This document shows positions 12,531 through 21,649 of a DNA stretch of 64,000 bases, one piece after another. The position numbers and the translations under genes were made by a program. The stretch spans positions 1,687,501-1,751,500 of the forward strand of contig NZ_CP093528.1 in the NCBI RefSeq assembly GCF_022682305.1, in the 5' to 3' direction. Each line of letters opens with the position of its first letter. Within the stretch, counting starts at the first letter, position 1. The notes beneath the pieces were generated by a model. The model searched no databases. It worked only from the letters and a program-made list of their open reading frames with translations, and was not told the DNA's origin. This DNA comes from Shinella zoogloeoides. Its GTDB lineage: Bacteria; Pseudomonadota; Alphaproteobacteria; Rhizobiales; Rhizobiaceae.

Positions 12531-13811
12531 AAAAATGCAAATACACTTATTGTTCGGTGGTCCCGCTTCTCCGACGGAGAGCGGATGCCCTTCCTAGTAA
12601 GGGCATCTACAGGCTTACCTATTGAAGCGCCGAGTTTCTGGATCACTGCCCACCGGCGGCCGTTAGGTATCCAACCCAACACACTTTTCAACGAGCTCCG
12701 CTCCCTTATGGTCTTCTACCTATGGGCGGACCTGCAGGGCATCGATATAGTTGAGCGCCTGCATGACGGGACGTTCTTCGAACTCTCCGAAATAATAGAC
12801 CTCGTGAACACATGCGGCTGGAAGCTGGGTGATCTGCTGTCAGCGGTCGCTAGACGGTCGTCTGGCTTGACTACGCTTACCAGACACATGCCGAAAAGTG
12901 GCGTCGGGTCCGGCGAGAAGCGAAATCGGCTTAGCGTCGTTCGTTCTTTTCTTGAGTTCACCAGCGCCGACTATCTCTCGCGCCTCCAGTCGTGGCCAAA
13001 TCGATGGGCGTTATATCGCGATATGCGGGTCGAATGCCTGGGCCATCTCGCGACCTATATCGAAGGCCTACGCGCGCCGAAACGAGAAGACGTCGGCGAG
13101 AGGGAAGGACTTGATGCCGGGGTGCTGGTGCTGCTTTGCGCGGTCATTGACCCGGACCACCCAGACAATCCCTTTGAACCCAAAGTCCGCTTTCGAAATT
13201 TTGTGATGATCCGGTTGCTGATCGAGCTCGGCATCCGGCGCGGGGAGCTTCTCGGCATCATGCTCCACGACTGCGACGTGTCCGGTCCGAGAGGCTACAT
13301 CACCATCCATCGTCGACCCGACAATGTCCTCGACAGGCGCATAGCACCAGGGGCAAGCACGAAAACCGCCGCGCGAAAGCTCGAGCTAAGCCCGCGAACG
13401 ACGCAGTTGGTCTACGAGTGGATCGTCCACTACCGATCCAAATTGCCGGGAGCTGCAAGGGGCAAGGGTCAGTTTCTGATTGTCAGCATACCGAAGGGCC
13501 AACCCATGTCGCCATCCAATGTCAACAAGATATTCGAGGCGCTGCGGAGGCGCGTCCCGGAACTGCCGAAAGAATTTTCACCCCATCTCCTCCGGCATTC
13601 GTGGAACGACACTTTCTCCGAGCTCATCGATAAGAAGGGCATCTCCGAGAACGACGAGGTGAAGTTCCGACAGAAGATCATGGGCTGGCGAGACGAGGCA
13701 TCAGCGAGGTTTTACCTGCGGAGAACCGTTGGCCGCAGGGCCAACGAGGTTCTCATGGAGATGCACGATGATCTTGATATTCGCGTTAAAAAGGCGGGGC
13801 AAGAGCGATGA
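12528..13811 (+). CDS. Tyrosine recombinase 1 of the island trio (GinA-like)
   Basis: 427 residues if it starts at ATG 12528 (MKNANTLIVRWSRF); TTG 12498 or ATG 12507 are in frame but lie inside the dyad. Catalytic features of a phage-type integrase: first arginine in LGIRRGELLG near residue 239, HLLRH near 352-356, and the probable nucleophile tyrosine in RFYLRR near 396. It is the first gene of a run in which neighbours overlap by ATGA; recombinase trios with a small HTH partner define GInt islands (ginABCD), and Tn554 tnpAB is a more distant parallel. It would cut and rejoin the island ends together with the next two gene products. No Shine-Dalgarno is obvious at 12528. Confidence 0.85.
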   Translation: MKNANTLIVRWSRFSDGERMPFLVRASTGLPIEAPSFWITAHRRPLGIQPNTLFNELRSLMVFYLWADLQGIDIVERLHDGTFFELSEIIDLVNTCGWKLGDLLSAVARRSSGLTTLTRHMPKSGVGSGEKRNRLSVVRSFLEFTSADYLSRLQSWPNRWALYRDMRVECLGHLATYIEGLRAPKREDVGEREGLDAGVLVLLCAVIDPDHPDNPFEPKVRFRNFVMIRLLIELGIRRGELLGIMLHDCDVSGPRGYITIHRRPDNVLDRRIAPGASTKTAARKLELSPRTTQLVYEWIVHYRSKLPGAARGKGQFLIVSIPKGQPMSPSNVNKIFEALRRRVPELPKEFSPHLLRHSWNDTFSELIDKKGISENDEVKFRQKIMGWRDEASARFYLRRTVGRRANEVLMEMHDDLDIRVKKAGQER

Positions 13812-15328
13812 TATCGCCACTGGAAATGGACCCATCGAAGCTGATACCGCCACTGCCTTCGGCGGTCACGACACATGACGGAGTCGTGTTCGACCCTCGA
13901 CAAGACGATTGGCGCGTCGGTAGTCTTGCCACAAAGGCGCGAATAAGGTTCGATGTTTTCGACCGTCTATCAAGCAGAATGGTGCACTGTTTGAAATGGG
14001 GGCTGATTATCGCCCTTCAAAATACATCGTGCTCACACGCAGTGAACTTATACGCCCGCTTCAAGGCCTTCTATAGATCAGTCATCGAGGCGACGGATAC
14101 AATCCACGATGAAATAGAGTTGTCTCATATCCTGACGTATAGAGGTCGGCTCAGCGCGTCGACGGAGTGGTACCTGGGCGTCATACGCATTTTGCTGAAC
14201 GAGATGGGCAATCTCGGTTTTGGCATCGCGTCCGAACAGGCGGTCGAATACCTCTCGACCTCTACCATCCGTGGCAACATTAAAGGAACCTCGGTCCGAA
14301 CGCGCGATTCCGAAAAGGGTTCATTCACAGACACCGAACTTCTCACGATACAGTCAGCGCTTAACGATGCATATGCGAAGGGCGACATTGACCTCACTGC
14401 GTTTGCGATCACCTGGCTCTTCCTCGCCTACGGACTGCGTTCAGTTCAGATCGCTGCCCTGAAAGAGAAGGACCTACTGGTCTCTGAAAACGATGAGGGG
14501 CCTCTATATGCGCTTCGCGTGCCACGGGCAAAACAGCAGGGTGAAAAGGCGAGAGATTCTTTCAAAATCCGGTATTGCGGCAAGCAAGTCGGTACGTTGC
14601 TGGAGCATCTGAAAAAGAACAACGAAGCGCGTCGCCGAGAGCTTGGTCTCTCCGAGGACGACTGTCCGATGTTCATCGCAAACGAAGAAGGGAAGCTACC
14701 TGGCCTTCGCTTTCATATGAACTCCAGCGGCATATCCAATGTCCTGAACTATACAATCCGTAAGGTAACGGGTCTCAGGACGAACGCGCGTAGATTCCGC
14801 ATCACCTTGGCCCAACGCGCCGTCGATGACGGCAAGGATAAGCACACCGTCGCGGAACTGCTCGACCACTCCGACACGCAGAACGTCGAAGTTTACTTCG
14901 AAGCTAGCCCGGCGATGGTCCTGCGCCTCGATCGTCATCTGGCGATGGAAATGGCACCGCTCGCTCACGCGTTCGCCGGCGTGGTTGTGACCACCGAAAC
15001 GGAAGCGTTGCGCGGTGACGATCGCTCCAGCCGCATCTTCGACAGGTCGCTCAACAACGTCTCGGATGCGCTCGGGACGTGCGGTCAGATGAGCTTCTGC
15101 GGGCTGGCTGCACCAATTGCCTGCTACACCTGTCGCCACTTCCAGCCATGGCTCGACGGCCCGCATGAGGAGTTCATGACGGTGCTCATCACCGACCGTC
15201 ATCGTATGGAAGCGGAAGGTTATTCCGCCAAGATTTACACCATCAGGGATCGGACCATTCTGGCAGTCGCCGAGGTCATCAAACTCTGTGCCGCGGAAAA
15301 AGAAATCAGAGCCGAGGTGGCAGCATGA
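13808..15328 (+). CDS. Tyrosine recombinase 2 of the island trio (GinB-like)
   Basis: 506 residues, ATG overlapping the previous stop by 4 bases. The first catalytic arginine is in LAYGLRSVQIAALK near residue 212. The second box is divergent: the usual HxxR is replaced by a region reading RRFRITLAQRAV. LLDHSDTQNVEVYFEA (about 352-367) supplies the last histidine and the probable nucleophile tyrosine. A C-terminal Cys cluster (GLAAPIACYTCRHFQPW) may bind metal. The divergent box means its own catalytic competence is uncertain; it may act as an architectural partner. Confidence 0.82.
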   Translation: MISPLEMDPSKLIPPLPSAVTTHDGVVFDPRQDDWRVGSLATKARIRFDVFDRLSSRMVHCLKWGLIIALQNTSCSHAVNLYARFKAFYRSVIEATDTIHDEIELSHILTYRGRLSASTEWYLGVIRILLNEMGNLGFGIASEQAVEYLSTSTIRGNIKGTSVRTRDSEKGSFTDTELLTIQSALNDAYAKGDIDLTAFAITWLFLAYGLRSVQIAALKEKDLLVSENDEGPLYALRVPRAKQQGEKARDSFKIRYCGKQVGTLLEHLKKNNEARRRELGLSEDDCPMFIANEEGKLPGLRFHMNSSGISNVLNYTIRKVTGLRTNARRFRITLAQRAVDDGKDKHTVAELLDHSDTQNVEVYFEASPAMVLRLDRHLAMEMAPLAHAFAGVVVTTETEALRGDDRSSRIFDRSLNNVSDALGTCGQMSFCGLAAPIACYTCRHFQPWLDGPHEEFMTVLITDRHRMEAEGYSAKIYTIRDRTILAVAEVIKLCAAEKEIRAEVAA

Positions 15329-17448
15329 CCGGAAACGTCGTCAAATTCGTAGCCGAAGGGGTCGAATATCCCGCGGACCGGCTCCAGAGCTTCATCGCGC
15401 TGGCGAGAACAATCGACGTGCTTATCCCTCAAGACGCATGGCCGGAGGACGTGTGGCAGGTCGGCGCTTCGTTTGTGACGAAGGGCCAGAATCGGGACAA
15501 TCGCGCTCTGGCGTTCTACAATCGTGATACTATCCTGACTAACAGGCATGAGATCATCGGCGGTGCGCCACTGGCGGACGGCATCAAAGAGTTCGCGAAA
15601 GCCTATATCCGATACCAGCATTCGTCCTCCCCGGTCGCTTTCGAAAATACCGCGAAGCGGCTGGATGCATTGCAGTTCATCGAGGCGGCGTTCAGGTCTC
15701 TAGGCACCGCACCCGTCATCGAGAATCTAAACGTCACCGTCCTGAACACCGCCGTCGCAATCGCGAAGGACGGTGTCGGAGCCGGCCGCCACTATCAGTT
15801 CGCAATCTATATCCAGCAGGTTTATCGGTTCTGTATGGAGCGTAAGTTCCTGAATGCTCCGTTCCAGTGGAAACACGGGGTGACGAAGCCAAAGGACAAG
15901 ACGGAGGCGCTGGGGCGCGAGGCCAAGGAATGGCGTGAGAAAAAGCTGCCCAGTCCAGAGGCCTATAGGGCGCTGGCACATATTTTCCGGCATTCGGAGA
16001 CATTTGTCGATCGGCTATACTCGGCGATCAGCGCGATCTTCGTCTCAATACCGATTAGAGCTCACGAGGTTCTGCAGCTTCGCGTGGACTGCGAGGTGTT
16101 CGACACAATCAAGGACCCTGACAGCGGCAAACTGGTGGATGCGTACGGCATCCGCGTTTTCCCGGGTAAGGACAACCCTCCTCAGGTCAAGTGGGTCCCG
16201 ACACAGATGGCGTCGGTCGTGCAGGAAGCCATTGCGCGCATCCGCGAGATGTGTGCGGATGCGCGTTCAGTGGCTGCGTGGTACGAGGCCAATCCCGGAG
16301 AACTGTGGCTTCCGGTTGAGCTACAGAGGTTCCGCGCATCCGACTGGCTCAAGCGTGAGGATGTGTCGAGGTTGGTGGCAATAGAAAGTAAGGTCGCTAT
16401 TGCCCGTTGGGTCCGGCAGCAGGACGTGGAATGGAGACCGGGTTCCACCAATTCGACTAAAATGAGAGAAGTGCGGATATCGTCACTGGCAGCACGCCTG
16501 CTTCAAAAGCTGCCAAAGGAATTCCCCAATTTCAATGGGGCCGATGATCAGAAGTATTCCCATACGCTGATCCTGCTCCTCTTGAACCAAGTGCACACGA
16601 GCAAGCCGAGGTATCCCGGGCTGGTAGAGCAGGTGACCATCCAGTCTTATGATCACTGGCTCTCCGGCCACGGGAAGAGGCCGAGCGTGTTTGACCGCTG
16701 GGACTTCAAGGAACGAGACGGTTCTCCCATTCGGATCAGCAGCCATGGCTTCCGCCATTGGTTGAACACGGTTGCCCAGTTGAAGGGGATGAGCGACCTG
16801 GATATCGCGAAGTGGAGCGGCCGCAAGGTCGAGCAGAACAAAGCCTACAACCATGTGTCTTCCGACGAGTTCCTTGACCAGGTCAGGGCGGCGCTGGATG
16901 ACGGTAAGGGAACGGGGCCGATGTTTGAAGCCGCCAAGGTCACCGGCATCAAACCGCCTGTTGATCACCGCGAGTTCCTCGACGCTCAGATCGGTTCGGC
17001 CTTGGTCACCGAACTCGGCATATGCGTGCATGACTATTCGCTCTTACCGTGTCAGACGCACGGCGATTGCCTCGATTGCTCCGAAAATGTCTTCATCAAG
17101 GGAGACCTCAAGCACAAGGAGCGCGTGGGCAAGCGCCTCTCGCTGACCGAGAAGCAACTTGCAGATGCTCTTCTGGCGATGGGCGACGACTTCTATGGGG
17201 CCGACAGGTGGGTTCAGGCCCATCAGAGAAGCGTTGAAAAACTGCGCGGGATTCTTGTGATCCACGACGATCCCTCCATTCAAGACGGAACGGTCGTGAA
17301 CCTAGCCGGCGGATCAAAGGACAGCGAAGTCGCAATGGCACTTCGTGACCGGCAGGATGCAAAGGCATCACGTCCGGAGTCCAGTGTGTATCCCGCCGAG
17401 GAGGCGGCGGAAGACGATGGCACCCTGGCCGCGATGTGGGAGGATTGA
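15325..17448 (+). CDS. Tyrosine recombinase 3 of the island trio (GinC-like)
   Basis: 707 residues, overlapping the previous gene by ATGA. The large N-terminal part (about 1-230) is the DNA-binding arm. Catalytic features: IPIRAHEVLQLR near 243, HGFRH near 473-477, SGRK and the probable nucleophile in KAYNHV near 508. A Cys/His patch near 575-600 (CVHDYSLLPCQTHGDCLDC) looks like a zinc knuckle and resembles the same region in Tn554 TnpB relatives. The C-terminal 100 residues are acidic. The size fits GinC-type proteins, the largest of the trio. Confidence 0.83.
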   Translation: MTGNVVKFVAEGVEYPADRLQSFIALARTIDVLIPQDAWPEDVWQVGASFVTKGQNRDNRALAFYNRDTILTNRHEIIGGAPLADGIKEFAKAYIRYQHSSSPVAFENTAKRLDALQFIEAAFRSLGTAPVIENLNVTVLNTAVAIAKDGVGAGRHYQFAIYIQQVYRFCMERKFLNAPFQWKHGVTKPKDKTEALGREAKEWREKKLPSPEAYRALAHIFRHSETFVDRLYSAISAIFVSIPIRAHEVLQLRVDCEVFDTIKDPDSGKLVDAYGIRVFPGKDNPPQVKWVPTQMASVVQEAIARIREMCADARSVAAWYEANPGELWLPVELQRFRASDWLKREDVSRLVAIESKVAIARWVRQQDVEWRPGSTNSTKMREVRISSLAARLLQKLPKEFPNFNGADDQKYSHTLILLLLNQVHTSKPRYPGLVEQVTIQSYDHWLSGHGKRPSVFDRWDFKERDGSPIRISSHGFRHWLNTVAQLKGMSDLDIAKWSGRKVEQNKAYNHVSSDEFLDQVRAALDDGKGTGPMFEAAKVTGIKPPVDHREFLDAQIGSALVTELGICVHDYSLLPCQTHGDCLDCSENVFIKGDLKHKERVGKRLSLTEKQLADALLAMGDDFYGADRWVQAHQRSVEKLRGILVIHDDPSIQDGTVVNLAGGSKDSEVAMALRDRQDAKASRPESSVYPAEEAAEDDGTLAAMWED

Positions 17449-17451
17449 TCG

Positions 17452-17874
17452 ATGGCGAAGGCCCAACTTACGGACGACGAGATCGACCGGATAGTCGCAC
17501 TCCTCATCTCCTGGCAGGGAAAGTTGAGTTGGGAACTGCTGACGCAGCAGGTAGGGTGCATGCTCAAACGGCCCTTCACACGTCAGGGATTGGATAAACA
17601 GGAAAACATCCGAACTGCCTTCCAACAGGCGAAGGATAGGCTTCGTTCTTCGCCGGTGACAGTGCCGCCTTCTGAGATGTCAGCCGAACTGGCTTTGGCC
17701 CTTGGCCGGGTAGAAAGACTGGAGGCGGAGATTGCCGTCCTGAAGGCGGAAAGGAACCGCTTCCTCGAGAAATTCGCCACTTGGCAGTACAACGCGCGAA
17801 GTAAAGGCCTGTCCGAGGCCGGCTTGAACATGCCATTGCCGAGAGTGGAGCGCGACCGGAGTACGGCGGAATGA
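17452..17874 (+). CDS. Small HTH/coiled-coil protein coupled to the recombinases (GinD/TnpC-like)
   Basis: 140 residues, three bases after the GinC-like stop. Residues 1-60 are helical with a putative HTH (LSWELLTQQVGCML...FTRQGLDKQENI), and 75-110 form a coiled coil (LALGRVERLEAEIAVLKAERNRF). In GInts a small HTH protein is the fourth gene needed for recombination, and Tn554 tnpC is a similar small protein in the same place. I infer the same accessory role from position and layout, not from close similarity. Confidence 0.7.
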   Translation: MAKAQLTDDEIDRIVALLISWQGKLSWELLTQQVGCMLKRPFTRQGLDKQENIRTAFQQAKDRLRSSPVTVPPSEMSAELALALGRVERLEAEIAVLKAERNRFLEKFATWQYNARSKGLSEAGLNMPLPRVERDRSTAE

Positions 17875-18263
17875 GCTTGAACCGTTTCCAACAGATTAGC
17901 GAAGAGAATTATGCGAAGCTTGAAACATATGTCGAGCGCCTGCAAGCCGCCGGATTGAAGCTACCGAGCCGTGGCGGCAGGGTGAACAAGACCGCCGTCG
18001 CGACGGCCTGTGGCTTTAACAGGGAAACGTTCGACCAGAATGCCCGCTTCGAAAAACGGCTGATGGAAGCTGTCGAGGATTTGGGGCTCGAGCCTCCGAA
18101 ATCCGCGGAGACACCTGCCACCACCCGCGATTCCGGTGACAAGGCGCGAATAACGGCGCTCGAACAGCAGGTGGCATCGTTGCGAAGCGAGAATCTCGAA
18201 CTTCGCCATAAGGTCGCCCGGTATGAGCACTCGACGCAGACGGGCAGGAGGGTCATTCCTTGA
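17871..18263 (+). CDS. Second small HTH/coiled-coil protein of the recombinase operon
   Basis: 130 residues, ATGA overlap with the preceding gene. A putative HTH (VNKTAVATACGFNRETFDQ) lies at about residues 38-57 and a Leu-rich coiled coil at about 93-120 (ITALEQQVASLRSENLELRHKV). It has the same plan as the gene before it but little obvious sequence identity. It may be a DNA-bridging partner or a regulator. I do not recognise a named family. Confidence 0.65.
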   Translation: MSLNRFQQISEENYAKLETYVERLQAAGLKLPSRGGRVNKTAVATACGFNRETFDQNARFEKRLMEAVEDLGLEPPKSAETPATTRDSGDKARITALEQQVASLRSENLELRHKVARYEHSTQTGRRVIP

Positions 18264-20140
18264 ACGTGATGCCGCGCGGCAAATACATCGTGGAATTCCT
18301 GGCCTCGCGGCCGGAGTTCGCCGGTGTCGGAAAAGCGACGGCCGCGAGGCTCTGGAAGCACTTCGGTGCCGATCTCTACGCCGTCCTCGGTGGCGGCGAC
18401 ATCGATCGGCTGGCGGAGGTTCTGGATCGAAACCAGGCCGCCATCGTCGCCCAAGCGTGGGCAAACCAGATCGCCCTGGCCGACTGCGTGGTCTTCTTCG
18501 ACGAGAACGGCATCGATCCGAAGGTTGCCCGCAAGGCCGTGGACTTCTGGGGTTCTGACGCATTGACGAAGATCAGGGACAATCCCTATCGTTTGCTGAC
18601 GGTTTGCTCCTGGGGGCAGGTCGATCGGGTTGCCTCCGTACTCGGTATTCCCGCGGCCGATCCACGAAGGCAGGTGGCGGCCGTCGAGTCGGTTTTGTAC
18701 GACAGGTTGGATCGAAAACATACCTGGTGTTCGCACCGGGAACTGGTTGTCCAGACGGCAAAACGTCTGAGCGTCAGCATCGACAGCGCCGAGCGCGCCC
18801 TCGCAGCGGCTGTGGGAGATCGCGCAGCGCTCCCGATCGCTGGCGGCTACCAGCCTGCCGGCGGGGCCTATATGGAGCGTTTTATCGAGAGCCGCATCGA
18901 AGAGCATATCGCAGCCGTAGACGAGAGCGATCTGTTCCTTGACGGGATCACGGCGCAGGATGTGGCGCGCTTCCTCGACGGGTTTGATCCGTTGGGTTCC
19001 TTGACCGGTGAGCAGAGGGAGGCCGTTATGATGGCGATCGGCCATCGCTTCTCGCTGTTGATCGGTGGTGCGGGCGTAGGCAAGACCACCGCGCTGAAGG
19101 CGGTGAACGCCGCGGCGCGCAATTTTGGCATGAAAGTCTACCAGCTTGCCATTGCCGGACGGGCCGCCAAGCGGATTTCCGAGGCGACCGGCCAGCATGC
19201 GCAGACGGTCGCCTCTTGGCTGAAGGGTACGGCGGACGGGAGGCTCGAACTCGGCCGCCACACGCTGGTCATCATCGACGAAGCGTCGATGCTTGACCTT
19301 CCGACCCTCTACCGAATCCTGTTCCATCTTCCGAAAGAAGCCCGTTGCCTGCTGGTTGGAGATACCGCCCAGTTGCCGCCCATCGGGTTCGGCCTGACAC
19401 TTCACAGGCTTGTCGAAGAGACGCGGATACCCCAAACGGAACTGACGCGCATTCTCAGGGCAGCTGAAAGCACAGGGATTCCACAGGTGTCTGTCGCCAT
19501 ACGTGGCGGGACATTACCCCATCTCCCTGCCTATTCATCGCGCCGCGGGGGGTGCAGCTTCATCCGCGCGAACGGGAGAAAGGTCATCCACGCGATCGAG
19601 GACGTTCTGCACGATCTTCGAGGCGAGGAGGTTCAGGTCTTAGGTTCGGTCTATGCTGGCCCTGCCGGAATTGACGCCATCAACGCCTATTTCCACGCGG
19701 AACGGGTGGCGACCGGCGCTCCGTCGATGAATGGGTTCGCCGACGGCGATCCCTGCATCTGGACTGTAAACGACTATGATCGGAACCTCTGGAATGGTTC
19801 GATGGGTCGAGTGGTCCGCCTCGACGGGAATACCCTGGTCGTCGAGTTCGAAGGCGAAAAGCACCGGATCGGTCCAAACGAGGTCGAGAGACTGGCGCTT
19901 GCATACTGCATCAGCGTGCACAAAGCGCAGGGTAGCCAGTTCAAAAACGTCATCATGTCGGTACAACCGTCCGCGAATATGGATCGCGCCATGATCTATA
20001 CGGCTGTGACCCGCGCGACCGACCGCGTCATTTTAATCGGGATCGAGCCTGATCTCGTCAGTTCCGTTGTCCCTTACCCCCGTTCCCTTGATAGGAACGT
20101 TGCGCTGGCCCTGACCGATGGTAGCCAGAGGCCAGGATAA
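18260..20140 (+). CDS. RecD2-like SF1B DNA helicase of the recombinase operon
   Basis: 626 residues, TTG start overlapping the previous stop, with AGGAGG nine bases before it. The N-terminal 130 residues contain helix-hairpin-helix-like segments (FAGVGKATAARLWKHFG). The helicase core has Walker A GGAGVGKTT at 269-277, Walker B VIIDEASM, GDTAQLPPIG (motif III) and the C-terminal motif SVHKAQGSQF typical of RecD/TraA-type 5'-3' helicases. It ends the coupled operon, so it is probably part of the mobility or maintenance machinery rather than unrelated cargo. A role in processing or replicating the excised circle is inference. Confidence 0.85.
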   Translation: MNVMPRGKYIVEFLASRPEFAGVGKATAARLWKHFGADLYAVLGGGDIDRLAEVLDRNQAAIVAQAWANQIALADCVVFFDENGIDPKVARKAVDFWGSDALTKIRDNPYRLLTVCSWGQVDRVASVLGIPAADPRRQVAAVESVLYDRLDRKHTWCSHRELVVQTAKRLSVSIDSAERALAAAVGDRAALPIAGGYQPAGGAYMERFIESRIEEHIAAVDESDLFLDGITAQDVARFLDGFDPLGSLTGEQREAVMMAIGHRFSLLIGGAGVGKTTALKAVNAAARNFGMKVYQLAIAGRAAKRISEATGQHAQTVASWLKGTADGRLELGRHTLVIIDEASMLDLPTLYRILFHLPKEARCLLVGDTAQLPPIGFGLTLHRLVEETRIPQTELTRILRAAESTGIPQVSVAIRGGTLPHLPAYSSRRGGCSFIRANGRKVIHAIEDVLHDLRGEEVQVLGSVYAGPAGIDAINAYFHAERVATGAPSMNGFADGDPCIWTVNDYDRNLWNGSMGRVVRLDGNTLVVEFEGEKHRIGPNEVERLALAYCISVHKAQGSQFKNVIMSVQPSANMDRAMIYTAVTRATDRVILIGIEPDLVSSVVPYPRSLDRNVALALTDGSQRPG

Positions 20141-20615
20141 TTCAATGCCCGCGAACATAGGCCGGAGTTGACACACGCCCGGCGCGCATAGGCTCTTTCG
20201 GAGGGCATGCCCCGCAAGGGGGATGGCCGCAGCGACGACGGAGCGTGAGAAGAGCGCGCCGGGGGTGCGTCACCGAAGCGCGGGGCCACGCGACTAATCG
20301 GAAGCACCGGTCGCCGGAGGCGATCGGAACGAGACCCGTGGCTCGTTCCGAAGGCGCTGAGATTCGCCGTGGGGAAGCTGAGGGAAACTCCGGGCGGGCG
20401 GCAGGCGCGGACCAATATCATCCGAGCTTGATATTGGATTCGGAGAATAACTGTGACTTGGAAAAGCCGCTGCGCCCAAGGTGTCGCCGAGACGGCCGTT
20501 GCTACATATAGAGCCGGGGACCGGCAACTACCTTTGAAAACAATGTCGGCCGTCAGGCCGGGCTTGTAGAGAGGCGTTGCTGAAGTTCGCGGGGATCGAA
20601 GCGAGGGAGTACCAG
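20141..20615 (+). ncRNA. Candidate large structured RNA or hairpin-rich non-coding element
   Basis: 475 bases with no credible gene but many strong stems in series: 20178-20187 with 20254-20263 (10 bp, enclosing about 65 bases), 20307-20315 with 20319-20327 (9 bp, one G-U), 20328-20333 with 20342-20347, 20412-20420 with 20429-20437 (9 bp), 20513-20517 with 20521-20525, and 20547-20551 with 20556-20560. A TTGACA box lies at 20168-20173, though its -10 partner is poor. I recognise no known RNA family. The plus strand is assumed from the upstream operon and the TTGACA. Confidence 0.4.
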
Positions 20616-21185
20616 TCAGCCGGTATCTGAAGACTTCGGCAAAATCTGTTTTGTCGTCATCACTCCGACCCCGAAGTATCGATCGTTTTCTTCGTCCCTC
20701 CATCCCACGAAAACGATGCCGTGCGTGCGGTAGAACTCCACGATTTTCCGTCTCACCTCTGGGGAGCACTCACCACTTGCTTCGATTTTCGTGAGGGTTT
20801 GACGATTCAAGCCGAGTTCGGCGGCCGCCTCTTTTGCGGTTATGTCGAGAAAGGCGCGCGCTGCGCCTAAAGCGAATTCAGCGCCATTGGACCTGTACTG
20901 CATGTGCTCATCCGGCGGCCTGACGGGGGATCGGGGGTCGCGCCAGCGCACGCCAGACCCGGAGACAATTCCCGACCCGATGTCTACCGTCCCGACGAAC
21001 TCCAGGCCCTGAGATTCATAGTATTTCCGTAGCCGCAGATTTGATCGGTCGGCCTGTCGCGAATCCGCCTCGGCATCCCTCATCGACCGCTCGTTAACCC
21101 CCGCGCCAGCGCATATTTCCGTGCGGGATAGCGGCAACAGGGCGCGTGCCGCCCGTAACGCAGCTGCAGTGATTTGCGTCTTCAT
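20616..21185 (-). CDS. Regulator with two tandem XRE-like HTH units
   Basis: 189 residues made of a duplicated unit. Each unit has a Cro/CI-type HTH followed by a short beta-rich piece: residues 8-60 (ALRAARALLPLSRTEICAG, then YYESQGLEFVGTVDIG) and about 105-180 (ALGAARAFLDITAKEAAAE, then FYRTHGIVFVGWRDEEN). The second HTH (AAAELGLNRQTLTKIEASG) is the more canonical one. It is divergent from the small gene and AAA+ protease at 21314 and may control them or the island operon. Confidence 0.75.
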   Translation of the reverse strand: MKTQITAAALRAARALLPLSRTEICAGAGVNERSMRDAEADSRQADRSNLRLRKYYESQGLEFVGTVDIGSGIVSGSGVRWRDPRSPVRPPDEHMQYRSNGAEFALGAARAFLDITAKEAAAELGLNRQTLTKIEASGECSPEVRRKIVEFYRTHGIVFVGWRDEENDRYFGVGVMTTKQILPKSSDTG

Positions 21186-21313
21186 AAGAAGCCATCAGCC
21201 GGCTGTCGGCCCGAAAGTCAAGAAAATCAAAATAGGGTCTTTAGTTTCCGAAAAGGACGCCATATGACATCATTTGTGGAAAAAAAGATTCCGTAAAAGA
21301 TTTGAGGGTGAAC

Positions 21314-21649
21314 ATGGTTGCTTCAACAATCGCGCAATTCGGAATGTCGCCAGTCGAACTGGCGAAGCACCTACGCCAACTCGCTCGAGACATCGAGATC
21401 GGCTCTCCGCCGACTGGAGAAAAAATCGTCGAAATCCGTGAATGGACACCGGCACGTCGCGCTGTCCTGTGCCTTGCGGGGCGGCCCGTCGGCCATCCTC
21501 TGCTGCCGGACAGCAAGCCCATTTTTACGTCCGAACTCTTTCTTCTGGACCCCGAGCGCCGGTTGGCGCGGACATGGTCTCGTTGGTATCGGCTCCTTGA
21601 CGAAGTGGGTCCCGAATACTGGACCGGAGGTCGCGCGGAGCGGCCATGA
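21314..21649 (+). CDS. Small protein coupled to the FtsH-like protease gene
   Basis: 111 residues from ATG 21314, which has GAGG eight bases upstream; a GTG at 21308 is also possible. It starts with a helical segment (MSPVELAKHLRQLARDIE) and has a Pro/Arg-rich middle. There is no signal peptide or membrane helix. I do not recognise the family. Its last four bases overlap the protease start (ATGA), so the two proteins are probably made together, and this one could be an adaptor or inhibitor of the protease. Confidence 0.6.
   Translation: MVASTIAQFGMSPVELAKHLRQLARDIEIGSPPTGEKIVEIREWTPARRAVLCLAGRPVGHPLLPDSKPIFTSELFLLDPERRLARTWSRWYRLLDEVGPEYWTGGRAERP

Noticed and set aside
17909..19435. 508-codon open frame on the minus strand
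   Set aside because: Antisense of the small HTH gene and the RecD-like helicase; no domain.
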